Part shown: positions 37,318 to 50,655 of the stretch, piece after piece | Layout: each line of letters starts with the position of its first letter | How positions within the stretch are numbered: the first letter of the stretch is position 1 | Origin: Ampullaceana balthica | Lineage: Eukaryota > Mollusca > Gastropoda > Lymnaeidae | Direction: 5' to 3' | NCBI GenBank assembly: GCA_944989445.1 | Contig: CALYLW010000016.1 | Location: 3,328,505-3,392,504 of the forward strand | Length of the DNA stretch: 64,000 bases | The notes under the pieces: generated by a model | What the model saw: the letters and a program-made list of their open reading frames with translations, nothing else | What the model was told of the DNA's origin: nothing | The model's database searches: none | Translations under genes and position numbers: made by a program

Positions 37318-40244
37318 GTTAAATTGTTTTTGAAAACTCTATGGGATGAATTTCTTCAAATCTTCAAAATTATGTGTGTAATGAAAGGTTGAAAGAACTC
37401 CACTTAAAGAAACACATCCCCTTAGTATAGAAAGTCTCATGCATTTATTCATGGACCCTGAAAGGGTGCAAAAACTGCTTGCTTGGAAGAATAAAGTTTG
37501 TACCATTCTCCTCCCTTCAACTTCAATGTTTGATTTTCACAGGTCTGTTTTCAAAATATAAAAAAAAATCAAACATTAAAATCACCTGAAAACACTGAGA
37601 AATACAACAACAAATAAGCTTTGACAGAACATTGTGAAAATAAGCACACATTTTTTAATAAGTCTGAAAGTAAATGAAATGTTAGTTTAATATTATGATA
37701 CTACATGCAAAAGAAACAAGAAAATAATAACTTACAGTTTTTCAACAGTAAATATTTCCAATGAAAATAGCACATACCATTTTTTATTTTTTTTTAAATG
37801 GATAACAAAAACTCCATGTAACAGATATTGAAAAGGATTGTTTTGTTTTTAAAAATATTGTAAATACAAGCAGTTCAAAAAATTGAATGTATTTCAAGTA
37901 ATAAAAAAAACAACTGAACAAAAGCATCAGTAGTATACACAAGCTGGTCAATTATTCGATTCACTTCATTAATGGATCGATACCCACCCCAAAATTTACT
38001 TTAAATAAAAATGTACATGAAAAACTGTTTTCTTTAAAAGTTGAGTAATACACATGTCTATGCAGATCAAGTGCATTATGATTTCCGCAGGGTCTAAGGG
38101 TTGGGAACTGAAAAATAAATGATATCAGATTTCTGCTATCAATCAGATGTAAACACATTCATATTATGTGTGTGAATATCTTTGACAACACACACATGAT
38201 CAGTTCAGTTAATGTACAGCACTGACAACAAGATGATTTAAATGAAGTGACATTTTCCCCACATAGAATAAATTAATGTCTTGCAATGGCAATTAAGAAT
38301 AAAAAAATTGGAATTGTTCATAAAAGTAGTCAATATAAAATAACATCATTAGGGCCAGAATAAGGAAATTCAACTTAAAAGATCATTTTTCAATAATTTT
38401 TGTTGTTGTTTACAAGAAATTACAGGCAATAAAATACAATATAAAACACCAAATACTAGAGTCAATTACATTGTAAACTTAAGAGAAAAACATCTTTGAA
38501 AAAATTTATTAGTTTTTTTGTGTGAGGAGGGAAATTAATGTATAGATAAACCGCAATTTATCCATGGTCAGTAACATATTTTCATTATGAAATTGACCAC
38601 AAAAAAAAGGTAATCCTTAAAAAAATAGTTTCATCCTTGAACAAATTAAGACCAATGGCGAGATATAAAAAATAAAATTATAAGATCACCAATAATTAAG
38701 TTAGACAAAAATTATTTTGTCACTTAAAATATATTAATCATATACTCAAGTAAAAAATGCAGTTAATAATAATATACTTCTTTTCCAATGATATAAATTA
38801 AAAATATTATCAGGTAGACTGAACAACACGTACAGATTTGATTCCCAGCTTAAAAACTAAATGAATCTCATGGCTCACTTGGAACTGAATCATGGTCATG
38901 ATGAGATAAAATATGGTTGATATTGACAACAGTGGGTGAGAATGAGATGGCTCCTAATGCAAACATATTACAACAGCAAAGGAAACCCCACAGATTCTAG
39001 GGTGAATGAAGAGGGGATCATTAACTTAAATATTCACATTCCATTGTGAGGGTATAATTTATTTTTCTTCTTTGTGTAAAAAGAACAAAAAAATAGGTTT
39101 CAGCTCCCTGCGTTTAAAATCACATAGCATGAATTTGGTTTTGTTTAAAGTCATCAAACAGCATATCCAAGCATGGAGGCAGTTCTTATGAAATAATCTT
39201 AAAAAATGGCAACATAAGCCACCAAAAGAACAAAGAGAGCAGCCATCTATAAAATAATGGTTACCAAGATGCAGATACAAGTGCACCTTGTAGAAAACAA
39301 CAATTCATTTATTAATTGATACTATTAATTTTATGACTTGAAATAAAAATTATTTGAAAAGTTAACTGCACACTTGGTTCAGTCAACCCGGGCCGCAGTG
39401 CACATTCTGACCTTGGATTACACCATAAGACCCTGATACACTTAAATTTAAAAAAATAATAAGAAGAACCACAGAAACATCAAATACAAATGATGTGATC
39501 AATAAGGTGAAATGATATTCAAAACAGCAAAATTTAAACTAACATTATATGAAATTTACAGTAGTCAAAACAAGTATTCTGATGAACAAAAATATCCACA
39601 TAAACATACACTGACATGTTCAAGAATGTGCTCCCAAACACAGTAATTGTCATTGATAAAAATGTCTAAGTTTTAGACTCTATCCCGGGGCCAGATCTGA
39701 AGGAAAGTGTACAATATTTACAGGGTTATACCTGATTATGAGGTATCACTTATCTTCTCTAGTCAATACACAACAACCCATGCGGTTGGAATATACGTTC
39801 ATTGACATGTGGATAAGAAGTGAACCTCCACTCCATATGCTATTATTTTCTGACCGAACAATCAAAACGAATTGTCTGATAAGCTACTAAGCTAAGCAAG
39901 AGCTACTATTTATTAAGATACCAACATGAGTTTCATTTGAAGTTTGTCAAACTTTGGATGTTCCATCCATAACAAACTAAAAAAATATTAGACACACTCT
40001 ATATGCCAAATAGTCAAGAGATCAAATCATATGATAAAATAACTTTAAAAAATTTAATTTGGTATTCTCCATGATAACACTTGCCAGGACAATCAATAAA
40101 AATATAATTTAATATATTATAATTCACACTGCAGTTAACAGCAATGGCTAATACAAATTTGTTAACTTTACCTATATAATAAAAGTAAGGTGTGGAAAGA
40201 GTGATGAGTAGACTTTGTTTTGCCAAAGGCAAGAAGTTTACAGA
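37318..40244. other. AT-rich non-coding sequence, possible 3' UTR or intergenic
   Basis: No reading frame or repeat termini recognised over 2.9 kb. It lies downstream of the minus-strand gene at 42-48 kb and has several AATAAA motifs on that strand (for example near 37441). Part of it could be that gene's 3' UTR. This is not shown by the sequence. Confidence 0.35.
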
Positions 40245-41395
40245 CCAGGGGCGGCAGCTTGAATTTGCATCAAATAATGATTATAATTGTGACATGTTTG
40301 TCATTAGTGAGTACACAATACGATAAAAAAACAAAACATTTCCCAGTAGGTGGACGCCACTGTCCCCAGACTTCCCCTCCCCCCCACCATTACATCAGAG
40401 GCTTCCCTAGAAACAGCTACCTCAAAACATAACATCTGATACATATTATTTATCTATTTAACATATGCTATTTACAGCATACAGGTGCACAAAATAATTT
40501 AATCCTATTTATGGCACCTCTGTAATTTCACCATTATCAACTGGTGCCTATTCAGTTTTTGATATGGGAGCTGGAGGGGGGAGGGGGTGCTTCCATAGGC
40601 AATGGAGATCATGTAAGGCTAGGATTGTTAGGGATTTAGCTTCTATCTGAAACATAAAATTACAAACAAGGTAAAAAAAAATTACAAACAAGGTAAAAGA
40701 ATTTCAAAGTCTGGACTTTACTTGTCGCTGATAAGTAGCCAAAAATTACCAGCAGACCTGGTGATTTTCTAGAGTAGAGAACAATGACCATACAATAAAT
40801 AGTAAATTCAACAAGAAAAACCAGGGGCGGCAGCTTGAATTTGCATCAAATAATGATTATAATTATGACATGTTTGTCATTAGTGAGTACACAATACGAT
40901 AAAAAAACAAAACATTTCCCAGTAGGTGGACGCCACTGTCCCCAGACTTCCCCCCCCCCACCATTACACCAGAGGCTTCCCTAGAAACAGCTACCTCAAA
41001 ACATAACATCTGATACATATTATTTATCTATTTAACATATGCTATTTACAGCATACAGGTGCACAAAATAATTTAATCCTATTTATGGCACCTCTGTAAT
41101 TTCACCATTATCAACTGTTGCCAATTTAGTTTTTGATATGGGAGCTGGAGGGGGGAGGGGGTGCTTCCATAGGCAATGGAGATCATGTAAGGCTAGGATT
41201 GTTAGGGATTTAGCTTCTATCTGAAACATAAAATTATAAACAAGGTAAAAAAAAATTACAAACAAGGTAAAAGAATTTCAAAGTCTGGACATTACTTGTC
41301 GCTGATAAGTAGCCAAAAATTACCAGCAGACCTGGTGATTTTCTAGAGTAGAGAACAATGACCATACAATAAATAGTAAATGCAACAAGAAAAAC
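40245..41395. repeat. Recent 576-bp tandem duplication
   Basis: 40245-40820 and 40821-41395 both begin CCAGGGGCGGCAGCTTGAAT and are nearly identical, differing by a few substitutions and small run-length changes. No coding sequence is affected. Confidence 0.92.
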
Positions 41396-42144
41396 GTGAG
41401 ACTCTAAATGAACAAAGCAGAGCTGGGTAAAGAAGTTTGTTTGGAATCGTACACAGTTTTGTAGACTTTCCCTTGAAATAAAGTCTCCTGGGAACTTAAC
41501 GCCTGATGTAGGTATAATGAACATCAGGATTGAAGTGTTTAAACCATCTCTTCTGTCTCTTTCTTATGTGTTATCTGTCAGAGTTAACTCTAGAAAGTCA
41601 AAGCTGCAAACACATAACTGACCGGTGAGCTAAATTGAAGATTAGCATCCATTAGTGTGTCGGTCTCAAGTCCATTGTTACATCAGGGGGCTGGAACACT
41701 TCAGTTAAATTATACACTATTCAATTTGGTCACATAAGAAGAAGAAGCCACACAAATGTGACCACTCTTTAAACATCCAAGTAGTCGAGCTGTGCTGTTG
41801 TGCAGGTAGAAAAGTTCAATTCGAATTGGACCAGGGATTGTCTTGTTATTTACATTATTGTTAGTTTCCATCTACTGAATGGCAGTGCATGGACACTGAT
41901 TGTAAGTGTTGATCTGGGTGGGGAAAGTCACACAGTGATTCAAGCATGTTCCAACATATATATAAAGTCGATCACCATTATTCTAAAACCAGTCAACAGG
42001 GACTGTCTCCTCAATGAATCCACATAACCTCCAGTTATTTACAGATAACAGCAAATTCATTCAGTCAGATAAATGCGTCAGGCATCATTTTTTAACTTTG
42101 ATGAGTTTCTACTTCTGGCAGGGCTGGGTCGGGGTGCTCGGCCA

Positions 42145-45083
42145 CTAAAGTTGATGATTGGCTTTTGAGGATGGACATATATGACAGTTGGCCCTGTCAC
42201 ACACCACTCCTGTGATGGGAAACAGGAAGCCGCTGAAGCGTCCTGATCCAGAGAAGCAGCTTTTTTTAGAAGGTTCAGCTACAGTGCTGGACCCGTGATC
42301 AGATGCTGGTTGGATCACGGTGCCTTTTAAACTCAGACTGGTTGCACTTTGGCTTTGCTCCTCTTTGGCCGCTGGCACTGATTTCTTTACATCTAACTCA
42401 GTTGATGTTGAAATCACTTTTTTACCCTGTCTGCCTGTGATTCTAAATCATGTTTTCTTTTCCTGGAAAGGAGTTGTGACGTTGGTTTAGAAGAAATTTT
42501 TTCCTTTGTTCTGCTTTCACTGCTATGTTTTGCCAGAGGATCAGCATTCTGGCCAATACCCTGGGTTGTGGAGGCAAGTGTCCGACACCTCAAACTGAAA
42601 TTCACTATGTTTTTCAGGGGTAGATTGACCTACATTCCTAATGACATGAGGTGGTGGACTAACTCCCTTGTCCTTGATGACAGTTTTCCCTGCTGCTAGT
42701 GAAATCACACTGTGCAGTTTGATGTTGGTCTCAGTCTCTTTTGAATGTTTGCTGGCTGTGGGGTGTCGTTTAGACTCTTCCAAACCAGCTGTTGAGGTGG
42801 CTGTAAGCAAGTCATTGGGACAGTTACTGTCACTGCTGTTTGACTGACCGCTCTGATGTGTACCTCGGGAAACTTTGGATGAATCAGACACTGCAGGACC
42901 TGTGTTTTTGACCAGTAAATTGGTTTTCAAATTTTTGGACACCGCTGTTTCATTAAAAGTGACAGTCAGAAACTCCTCAACACTTTCCGACACTGGCTCC
43001 GCCTTCCCTTGAAGTTCATTTTCAGGTACAGCCCGAGGACACTCGCTATCCGGCAGCCCCTCGCATGCTTCCAGTTTGACCTGCATCAAAGCTGATGTGG
43101 CATATCGTTTCCCAAAGGTGGCTGGATCAAATCATCAGTGCTTTTACCCATTGCGTCGACCTTTTTGTCCCAGTTTTTGCCATGCCTTTCTTGATCACAA
43201 TGAGGCTCTTCACCATTGTTTCTCAGTGTATCGATATAAACGTTTCCTGCTATTGCTGGACCCTGCTCAGGTTTATCGCCAATAGATAAACGTTGCTCCT
43301 TGTGGCAATCAAGCTTTTCCTCAGGCTCAACACCATTTCTTTCAGCTAAATGTCCCTTTTGTCCAACTGTCCCCAAATGTTGGGTACCAGCTTTAACTTT
43401 GCCACCGGTGTTTGCCCGAGGCAGTTTGTGACTCTTACCTTTGTCAAGCTTGGATTTCTTTTCAATACCAGAGTCCATTCTTACAACTGGCTTCACTGGT
43501 TTGACAACCACAACTTCCTTTTCCGCTGTACATCTCTCCAGTACCATCGTCTCATACACATTGCCACTGACCTGTTGAGATTCTGTAAGTTTCATAAAGG
43601 TGGGCACTCGCTCTGCACAAGGCCTTTTAACCTGGACGTAACTCAGTGGCCTGGCTGAGCCAATAGGTTTGTTGTTGAGGGAACACTTTTTGTGTTTCAA
43701 GGAAATGTGCCTCTTCACAAACTTGATGTGCTTGAATATGATCCCACATATCGGGCAGTCCACTAGTTGATAAACCCCATCATCTGGGCTCTCATTGTCA
43801 TCCCCATCCGTATTATCGTTTTCGGTGTCATCATCTTCACTGTTGTAATTTCTCTTGTTCTTTTTGCTGCAGCCCCCAGATTTCTCCTCATGGGTACTGT
43901 TGGCTTGTCCACTCGCCGGCCTCCCGTTATTATTACCATTTTTTGTCCACAGGTTCTCACAGGCCAGCAGTTCGAGTCTGTTACTAACAGCTGTTCCTTA
44001 GTACTGGCTTCTTTACACCCAGCTTTAAAATGCACACACCCAAATGTGAGTTTAGAATTATAGTCTAAGCTGTCTGTCAGTACTGGTTGAAGAAGTAGCT
44101 TTCCATAATCTCTATCTTTAGTTGTTAGATTCAATAAACATTGGTTAACAACTTTGGATTTATCCCTTGTCTGAGGTTGGCTTATGAAAGGGAACAAATT
44201 TCTAGAAAGGCTTTTCGTACTGGCCTTATGCAAGGACCTAGCCCATGATTTCATTCTGGTGGATCTAAGCCATTTGGGTTGTGCGCTGCAGTTCTTTGAC
44301 TGCATCTAAATTATTTTCAAGGAGTTCCAGTGCTTGGAATTCTACCAACAGGTCATTTTTACAATGGTCTGGCCAGGATTTGGTCAGCCAAGACATTTCA
44401 CATTCAGTGATGTCACCGTTGATGGCTGGTCCTGAAATATTATTACATGCAGGTTGTGTTCCCATCTCCCATTTTGAACTTTCCGATAATTTTGAGCCAA
44501 ACAACTTTGCAAATCTAGACATCAGACTGGAATGAAGTCTGGTCCTGAAATTATATTTAACTCTTCTTGAATGTTTGCAGCAAAGTCTAGGGGAAGCAAG
44601 ACCTTTTCTACATCCATGTCTGACGTAGTGTTTGAGAAAAATGTTGGGCTCTGATGAACACCAGCTGCTGGCAGTGGGTTTTCTTTGCTGTCCTTAATTC
44701 ACAGATGACATCTTATTAAAGTGATGATTGGTTTCTTGAGGTGCTGTGTCATTGGTGGGAATATTGGTACTGTACTCCTGCATACACAACAACATTTCAG
44801 ACAAGATGCAATGTCTGCTTGCAATCTCACAAATGCTGTGAATTTTGTCAGATCTATTAGGCATACTTTTATCATTAAAGTCTTGAATGTTTCTTTTGGA
44901 GCAAAATTTAAGAGGTGGCAGGAGTGTGGTACCAATGTCCTTCCAAAAAGAACACTGGTCAGGTGCTTTTGATGATGAGAATGATCTTCTGCGGCGATGA
45001 TGAAAGTTATTTCACTTTTCACTGGACCCACTGGCAAATGTGGGAAACTTGCTGGGTGAATGTGTGGTCATGAGATTACCGTT
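42145..45083 (-). pseudogene. Frameshifted C-terminal half with C2H2 finger
   Basis: Coding-like text continues past the TAA at 45084 but changes frame near 45015, 44968, 44697, 44524, 44285, 43995, 43112, 42560 and 42420. Recognisable pieces are NLMTTHSPSKFPTFAS, DQCSFWKDIGTTLLPP, MSRFAKLFGSKLSES and an acidic DDDTENDNTDGDD. The finger DCPICGIIFKHIKFVKRHIS (CxxC, 12 residues, HxxxxH; about 43700-43763) and SRKRKHDLESQ follow. Many breaks lie at short A/T runs. Either this half of the gene has decayed, or the assembly carries uncorrected indels. Confidence 0.6.
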
Positions 45084-47985
45084 TTAACAGTGATCAGACA
45101 CTGGGTGGATTTTTTCTCCAACGCAAATAGCACAACCGCAGTGGGGTGAAAGGTCAGAACCGAAGTCTGCTGGGTGGATCCCACTGAAATTTGACTGCCC
45201 CTCAAGGATGGTCGCACAGTTAGAAATGCTAGTTAGACTCATACTGAGACATTGACCATTGCCACCGCTGGTATCCCCACTGTTTGATGAGTTGCTGCAG
45301 TTGGTTTCACTAGGGTTGTGCGGCTGACAGTGAGGGCTGGGACCGTCCCCTTGCCTACCGCCACTGTTTCTCTTACTGCCGTCTTTATCTCTGTCGCTAT
45401 CATGATCCGAGTTGTCCTCTAAAGTTTCATCCTTACACGATGAACGACCTGTGGACTTTTTCTTGGTGCCATGGTCGGAATCATCTTGGACACCCTGTTG
45501 ACTGAAACTGTTGGGTTCAACGAGTGCGGTCTCAAGGCCAGTACCTGTGACCTCGTCAGAACCATTGTCTTTCTTTTCACCCTGAGAATCCGACTCCACA
45601 CAATCCAAAGTGTCATTACTGCAATGTTGAACTTTTCTTTCACCACCTGACATATCTGCATGCGCTTCCTTTGAATCGCTCACATCATTACCTTCTTCAT
45701 GTTCCAAGGGTTTATCTTCACTAAATCTCTCTTCATGGGTTGATCTTGTGTCACCAGCTTCTTCCAGTTCCCCACCAGCCAAGTCTCTTTTACTTTTGCT
45801 GTTTGGGCAACTATTCAATGTTTCACCATTACTTTTTTCAACTTTCTTTCTCCCTTCTCCCCCTCGTACTGCCATGACTGGTGAGTAATCACCCTTTTCG
45901 TTGACCTCATGAACCCATTTAGTAGACATCCCACCACCCTTTCGATGTTCCTCGTCCATTTCGATATCATCATTACTACAGCTCTTGGCTTCACTATAAG
46001 TAGCAGCCAGCTCTGTTGGACACTGGTCTTTATCAAAAGTTCCCCTCCCACCATATCCTGACTCTGATTCACAAGGCACAACCACAGAGTCTTCATTCTC
46101 TTTAGACAAGCCAGTAAGTCCAGCATAAGTTTTGTGGTTTCGCTCTTCAGACACATTTTCAGGATCTTTGTCAGATTTCTTACATAACTTTTGACTGGCC
46201 TCTTCACAATCCATTCCAATTTTTTTCTGTATCAGTTTCCCAGGTATTGGCCTCATGTTCTGTGTTGTTGCTTTGTGGTCAAGAGTTGTTGTTATGGCAC
46301 CTAAATCATCATGTTCAGTTGAGACGACAGCTGCCTTGTTCTCCCCATAGCCTCTGCCAGTACCTTGTTCACTGCTCTCATCGTGTTCAGTTGAGACGAC
46401 AGCTGCCTTGCTCTCCCCATAGCTTCTGCCAGTACCTTGTTCACTGCTCTCATCATGTTCAGCTGAGACGACAGCTGCCTTGCTCTCCCCATAGCTTCTG
46501 CCAGTACCTTGTTCACTGCTCTCATCATGTTCAGCTGAGACGACAGCTGCCTTGCTCTCCCCATAGCTTCTGCCAGTACCTTGTTCACTGCTCTCATCAT
46601 GTTCAGCTGAGACGACAGCTGCCTTGCTCTCCCCATAGCTTCTGCCAGTACCTTGTTCACTGCTCTCATCATGTTCAGCTGAGACGACAGGTGGCTTGCT
46701 CTCCCCATAGCCTCTGCCATTACCTTGTTCACTGCTCTCATCATGTTCAGCTGAGACGACAGCTGCCTTGCTCTCCCCATAGCTTCTGCCAGTACCTTGT
46801 TCACTGCTCTCATCATGTTCAGCTGAGACGACAGGTGGCTTGCTCTCCCCATAGCCTCTGCCATTACCTTGTTCACTGCTCTCATCATGTTTCATGCTGT
46901 GTTCATGATCTTCACTTTGGTCTGCCACTGCAGCTTGCCTCTCAACTTTATTTTCATCTTCATCATCTGCATCACTCATGTTATCCTCTTCCCTGCTCTC
47001 ATTGTCTGAGCTCCTTTCATCATCCACCTTTTCATCGTTACCACTTGGTTCCTCATCATCATCATCGCCATGGGCCACCTTTCTGCCTTTAATAATTTTT
47101 GGTAAGTTTAAATCATCTTTCACCTTTGTTCCTTTTTGGTCCCCCTTATCTTTCCTCTGGCCACTATGTTTATTTCCAGATCCCCTAGCATTTGAATGTC
47201 TCTTTTTCCTTTGTTCTGGGCCATCTACATATTTTAGTGCCTCACCAATCTTCCCTTCCTGTTCACCCTCTCGGTCGGATGAGTTGTCTATTTGTGTCTG
47301 AGCACTGGCCACTTTACTGCAGCTCTCTGAAACTTTCAAATCTTTGGTATCCGACTCTGCCCCGATGTCGTCTCTCTCGTTCCCAGAGTTCTCCTCAATT
47401 TCTTTACAGGTCTTTTCAATCTCCGAGAAAATGTCCAGCAAGTTGTCTGTATCACCAATGAAATTGGGGAAAGTTAGCGGGACACTTGAAGCAGACGGCA
47501 CACTGCTTGATAGAGAGTCCTCAGTGTCATGGGAGGCCAGCACTGAATTACCTGACCTGGGGGAACTCTCTGACTTGTGTTTGTCTACAAGGTCAGGAGA
47601 ATCATCAAGTGATCTCTTTAGTGTGTCAGCTGAGGGAACTGAAGCAGGTCTCTCTGCTAGACTGCTTTCTTCTGAGCTTTTTGATGACTTTACTTTTTTT
47701 CTCTTACCAGCTTCAGTTGCCGAGCCCCGACTGTCTTGGTCACTCTCTCCATTGGACTCTGATTCAGAATCTTTAGCCAGGCAGACTTTCCAGCCATCTA
47801 TGTCTTCCACTTGAAGCATGGCTTCCCCCTTATTGACCATGCTATTGTCCTCACTGCCTGAGGGACTGGCTCTACTGCCAGTGTCTGTATGGTCATACTT
47901 GGCCTGTGAGCGCTCATTCCTTTGCCCATCATACCAGCATGGTCTATATAGTAGGACGCAGGAATCATCTGTATAGGAGGCGCGT
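42145..47985 (-). CDS. Large acidic nuclear-type protein with C2H2 finger (broken)
   Basis: A single long coding tract follows a splice acceptor on the minus strand (TTACAG| at 47985/47986). The first 2.9 kb is open (45084-47985). The remaining 2.9 kb reads as coding only if one stop and about nine frame changes are crossed. It ends at a stop at 42145 after CHICPSSKANHQL. Earlier exons are not identified. The protein is rich in Ser, Glu, Asp and Lys, has a 24-residue repeat and one clear C2H2 finger. I do not recognise the family. A nuclear role is an inference from the composition and the finger. Confidence 0.55.
45084..47985 (-). CDS. Open N-terminal coding part of the acidic protein
   Basis: From the acceptor at 47985 the frame reads RASYTDDSCVLLYRPCW and NERSQAKYDHTDTGSRAS, reaches the first ATG at 47840, and runs 918 further codons to a TAA at 45084-45086. 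The ATG is probably internal, because the same frame continues upstream to the acceptor. The sequence is hydrophilic: KKVKSSKSSEESS, DNLLDIFSEIEKTCKEIEEN, an acidic run around DDDDEEPSGNDEKVDDE, and eight copies of a 24-residue repeat. No enzymatic domain is visible. If the TAA is genuine, this is the complete C-terminus. Confidence 0.7.
46312..46893 (-). repeat. Eight 72-bp coding repeats (24 residues each)
   Basis: Each unit encodes EHDESSEQGTGRSYGESK followed by AAVVSA or PPVVSA. Variants (GNGRGYGESKPP against GTGRSYGESKAA) alternate among the first units. Copies differ by only a few bases, so the array expanded recently. The length is a multiple of three, so the frame is kept. Open frames on the opposite strand here are side effects. 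Confidence 0.9.
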
Positions 47986-48645
47986 CTGTAATTTACATAT
48001 TTTTTTTAAAAAAACGGATTACACGGACCAACGAAGCTTAAACTTATAGAGAACACTGCATGGTAGGCAAACGATTTCTCTCAATGGGCACAATAACCTT
48101 TATCAACATTTTGAACATTCACGTCAGTTAATCGAGATATTAATCGTTAATTTCCGCAGCCCTACTTATATCATATCTTGATGATTGTATCGTGTGTCCT
48201 TTTATATTTCATACATAAAATTAAATTAAATCCATTGATACGTCGATATGATTTTAAAGAGCGTGTACAGTAAAAGAGGTAACTGAGATGGACATCTTTC
48301 AATAGTTGCCACAAGTTGTGAGCACTGTCTTAATGATGGGCAGCTGAATATCTAAGACCAGTAGTGAGTAGTCGGTTAGTTGTTTGTCCTTATCGCTACT
48401 GAGTTTTCCGGCCCAAGCCACAGCTTTATTGATTACGGAAACTTGTTGGTGATTGGGAGGGGGCGACAATCAAGTGGAAAACGCATTATTTTGTTGTTGT
48501 CGTTTTTTTTTATAATAGTCGAAAAAAGAATCACTTGACTTAAGAAATGTTGAACATATGTTAACAGTTTTCGTGGTTATTTCCCATGTATCTCTTGTGC
48601 AAATTAACAAAAAAAAATAATAATAATAAAAGTAAATTTAAAAAT
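47986..48645. other. Intron/upstream region with a family E hAT end
   Basis: 48125-48164 is the end of a family E hAT (…TTTCCGCAGCCCTA), without a matching partner. The remainder is unrecognised; upstream exons of the minus-strand gene were not found here. Confidence 0.4.
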
Positions 48646-49233
48646 CCCTTAGAGGTGTATATGTTGTGGAGGTTGGTTGAACCCTTAGAGGTGTATCTGT
48701 TGTGGAGAGGGTTGAACCCTTAGAGGTGTATCTGTTGTGGAGAGGGTTGAACCCTTAGAGGTGTATATGTTGTGGAAAGGGTTGAACCCTTAGAGGTGTA
48801 TCTGTTGTGGAGGTTGATTGAACCCTTAGCGGTGTATCTGTTGTGGAGAGGGTTGAACCCTTAGAGGTTTATCTGTTGTGGAGAGGGTTGAACCCTTAGA
48901 GGTGTATCTGATGTGGAGGGGGTTGAGCTCTTAGAGGTGTATATGTTGTGGAGGTTGGTTGAACCCTTAAAAGTTTATCTGTTGTGGAGAGGGTTGAACC
49001 CTTAGAGGTGTATCTGATGTGGAGGGGGTTGAGCTCTTATAGGTGTATCTGTTGTGGAGGTTGGTTGAGCCCTTAAAAGTGTATCTGTTGTGGAGAGGGT
49101 TGAACCCTTAGAGGTGTATCTGATGTGGAGGGGGTTGAGCCCTTAGAGGTGTATCTGTTGTGGAGGTTGGTTGAACCCTTAGGGGTGTATCTGTTGTGGA
49201 GAGGGTTGAACCCTTAGAGGTGTATCTGTTGTG
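48646..49233. repeat. 35-bp minisatellite, about 17 copies
   Basis: The unit is CCCTTAGAGGTGTATCTGTT followed by GTGGAGAGGGTTGAA. Three variants (GGAGAGGG, GGAGGTTGG and GATGTGGAGGGGG types) recur in a partly ordered pattern. Confidence 0.93.
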
Positions 49234-50655
49234 CAAGTTGCGCGAGTACTTGGCTTTAACCATCGCCTGTTGCGAAAAACAAAAACATTGTCCTTCAAAT
49301 ATGACGCACCAAAAATGCCCTCCAGGGGGCGAGGGCATATCACTCTTTACGTCAGCGGCAGATCTTTGTAATATTCCTAAAACTGTTTCTGTTAGATCCT
49401 GTAAAGTAAAATTAAATTCTAGATTTGTATTTATGAAATAATTATGTTACGACAAAAAATGGCAGGGTTCGACTCAACACAATTGAAAAGGTCAGCACAT
49501 TGTCAAATGTTAAATTATTATCATCTTATCAAACATCATCGGGGCAATGTAATTATGTGAAACACATTCTGAAAATGAAATTCCATGCTCCGAGCGCCTA
49601 ATAATTAAACAAAGAGTGCACGCGGGAGACACAATATATGTTCGCTGCCGTAGATCATTGTTTGAACCAGCTGGCGAGGGCGGTAACTCCAACAGACCGA
49701 GTCACCAATAACAAATGTGAAATGAGGTGAATAATATTTGTTTCCTCCTACGATTTTCGTGCGCTGCTGTCACAGGTAACTTAATATTTGTTAAAATGTC
49801 GATCGATGTCGGATTAGTTTTCAAGCATCAGTTTTTGAGTGGCCTCACAGCGTCAAACTTGAGTCAAATGGTGTTAGGACGAAAAGACAACCGATAGAAT
49901 TGCAGTAGATAGGAGAACAACTCAGTTTACTTACACAGCGATCTGTTAACCATGAGTATAAACATATGAGTGTATTCAGTGAGTGGTTCTTACTGTTGTC
50001 TTTGGTTTCCAATCTCTCCGTGTAAGGTTATCTTACAGATAGAAGGACATCACAAACATGAGTTTGAAATTCTCTTTGTGGCTACCCACGCCACCACCCA
50101 CCCCCTCCCCCACATCCCAGCGGAACGACACTAAAGACGGTAGGCGATTGGGCACCACTGAAAACTCTGGACATTGTCTCCCGTGAATAGAAAGATCTCA
50201 TGATGACGCAGTGGATCTCCCCTAGTTTGACCCACTAACACTTCGGCCCCACACGTAATAAGCTTACGGGTGTTATGTTTTGGTCATCTCAAATTTAGGA
50301 GGATCTTCAGCCGGACCTGCCCCAAAGGTAAAGTACACGACCTCTCTGGTAGGTTACATCAGAGATGATGACCGCAGAAGTCTTCGTTGTTCTAAAATCC
50401 ACGCTCGTGCTGGCTCTCCTAACCATATACAAGCCCCATTCACTATACTAAGGTTGTAAAAGGAATGAAACTTTGCTAACAAAACAACCCTCAAATGGTC
50501 TCGTTTTTCGTCATTTGTCATCTCTTGGTTTTCCATCCATCAACATGTCCTGTAATCGTGTATAGAACACCCCTTAACACCTAGAAATGTTCGCCGTTTT
50601 CTGAGTATTCGCACTATATGTTCGATAAGTACCCCAGACATGAGGGGTGTGTAGT
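49234..50655. other. Non-coding sequence, nothing recognised
   Basis: A minus-strand open frame at 50354-50536 has no recognisable domain and is not called. Confidence 0.35.

Noticed and set aside
46247..47092. 281-codon plus-strand frame with Cys/His/Gln repeats
   Set aside because: It is the antisense shadow of the 24-residue coding repeat of the minus-strand gene.
50354..50536. Minus-strand 60-codon frame beginning MENQEMTNDEKR
   Set aside because: No splice signals, domain or neighbouring coding sequence support it.
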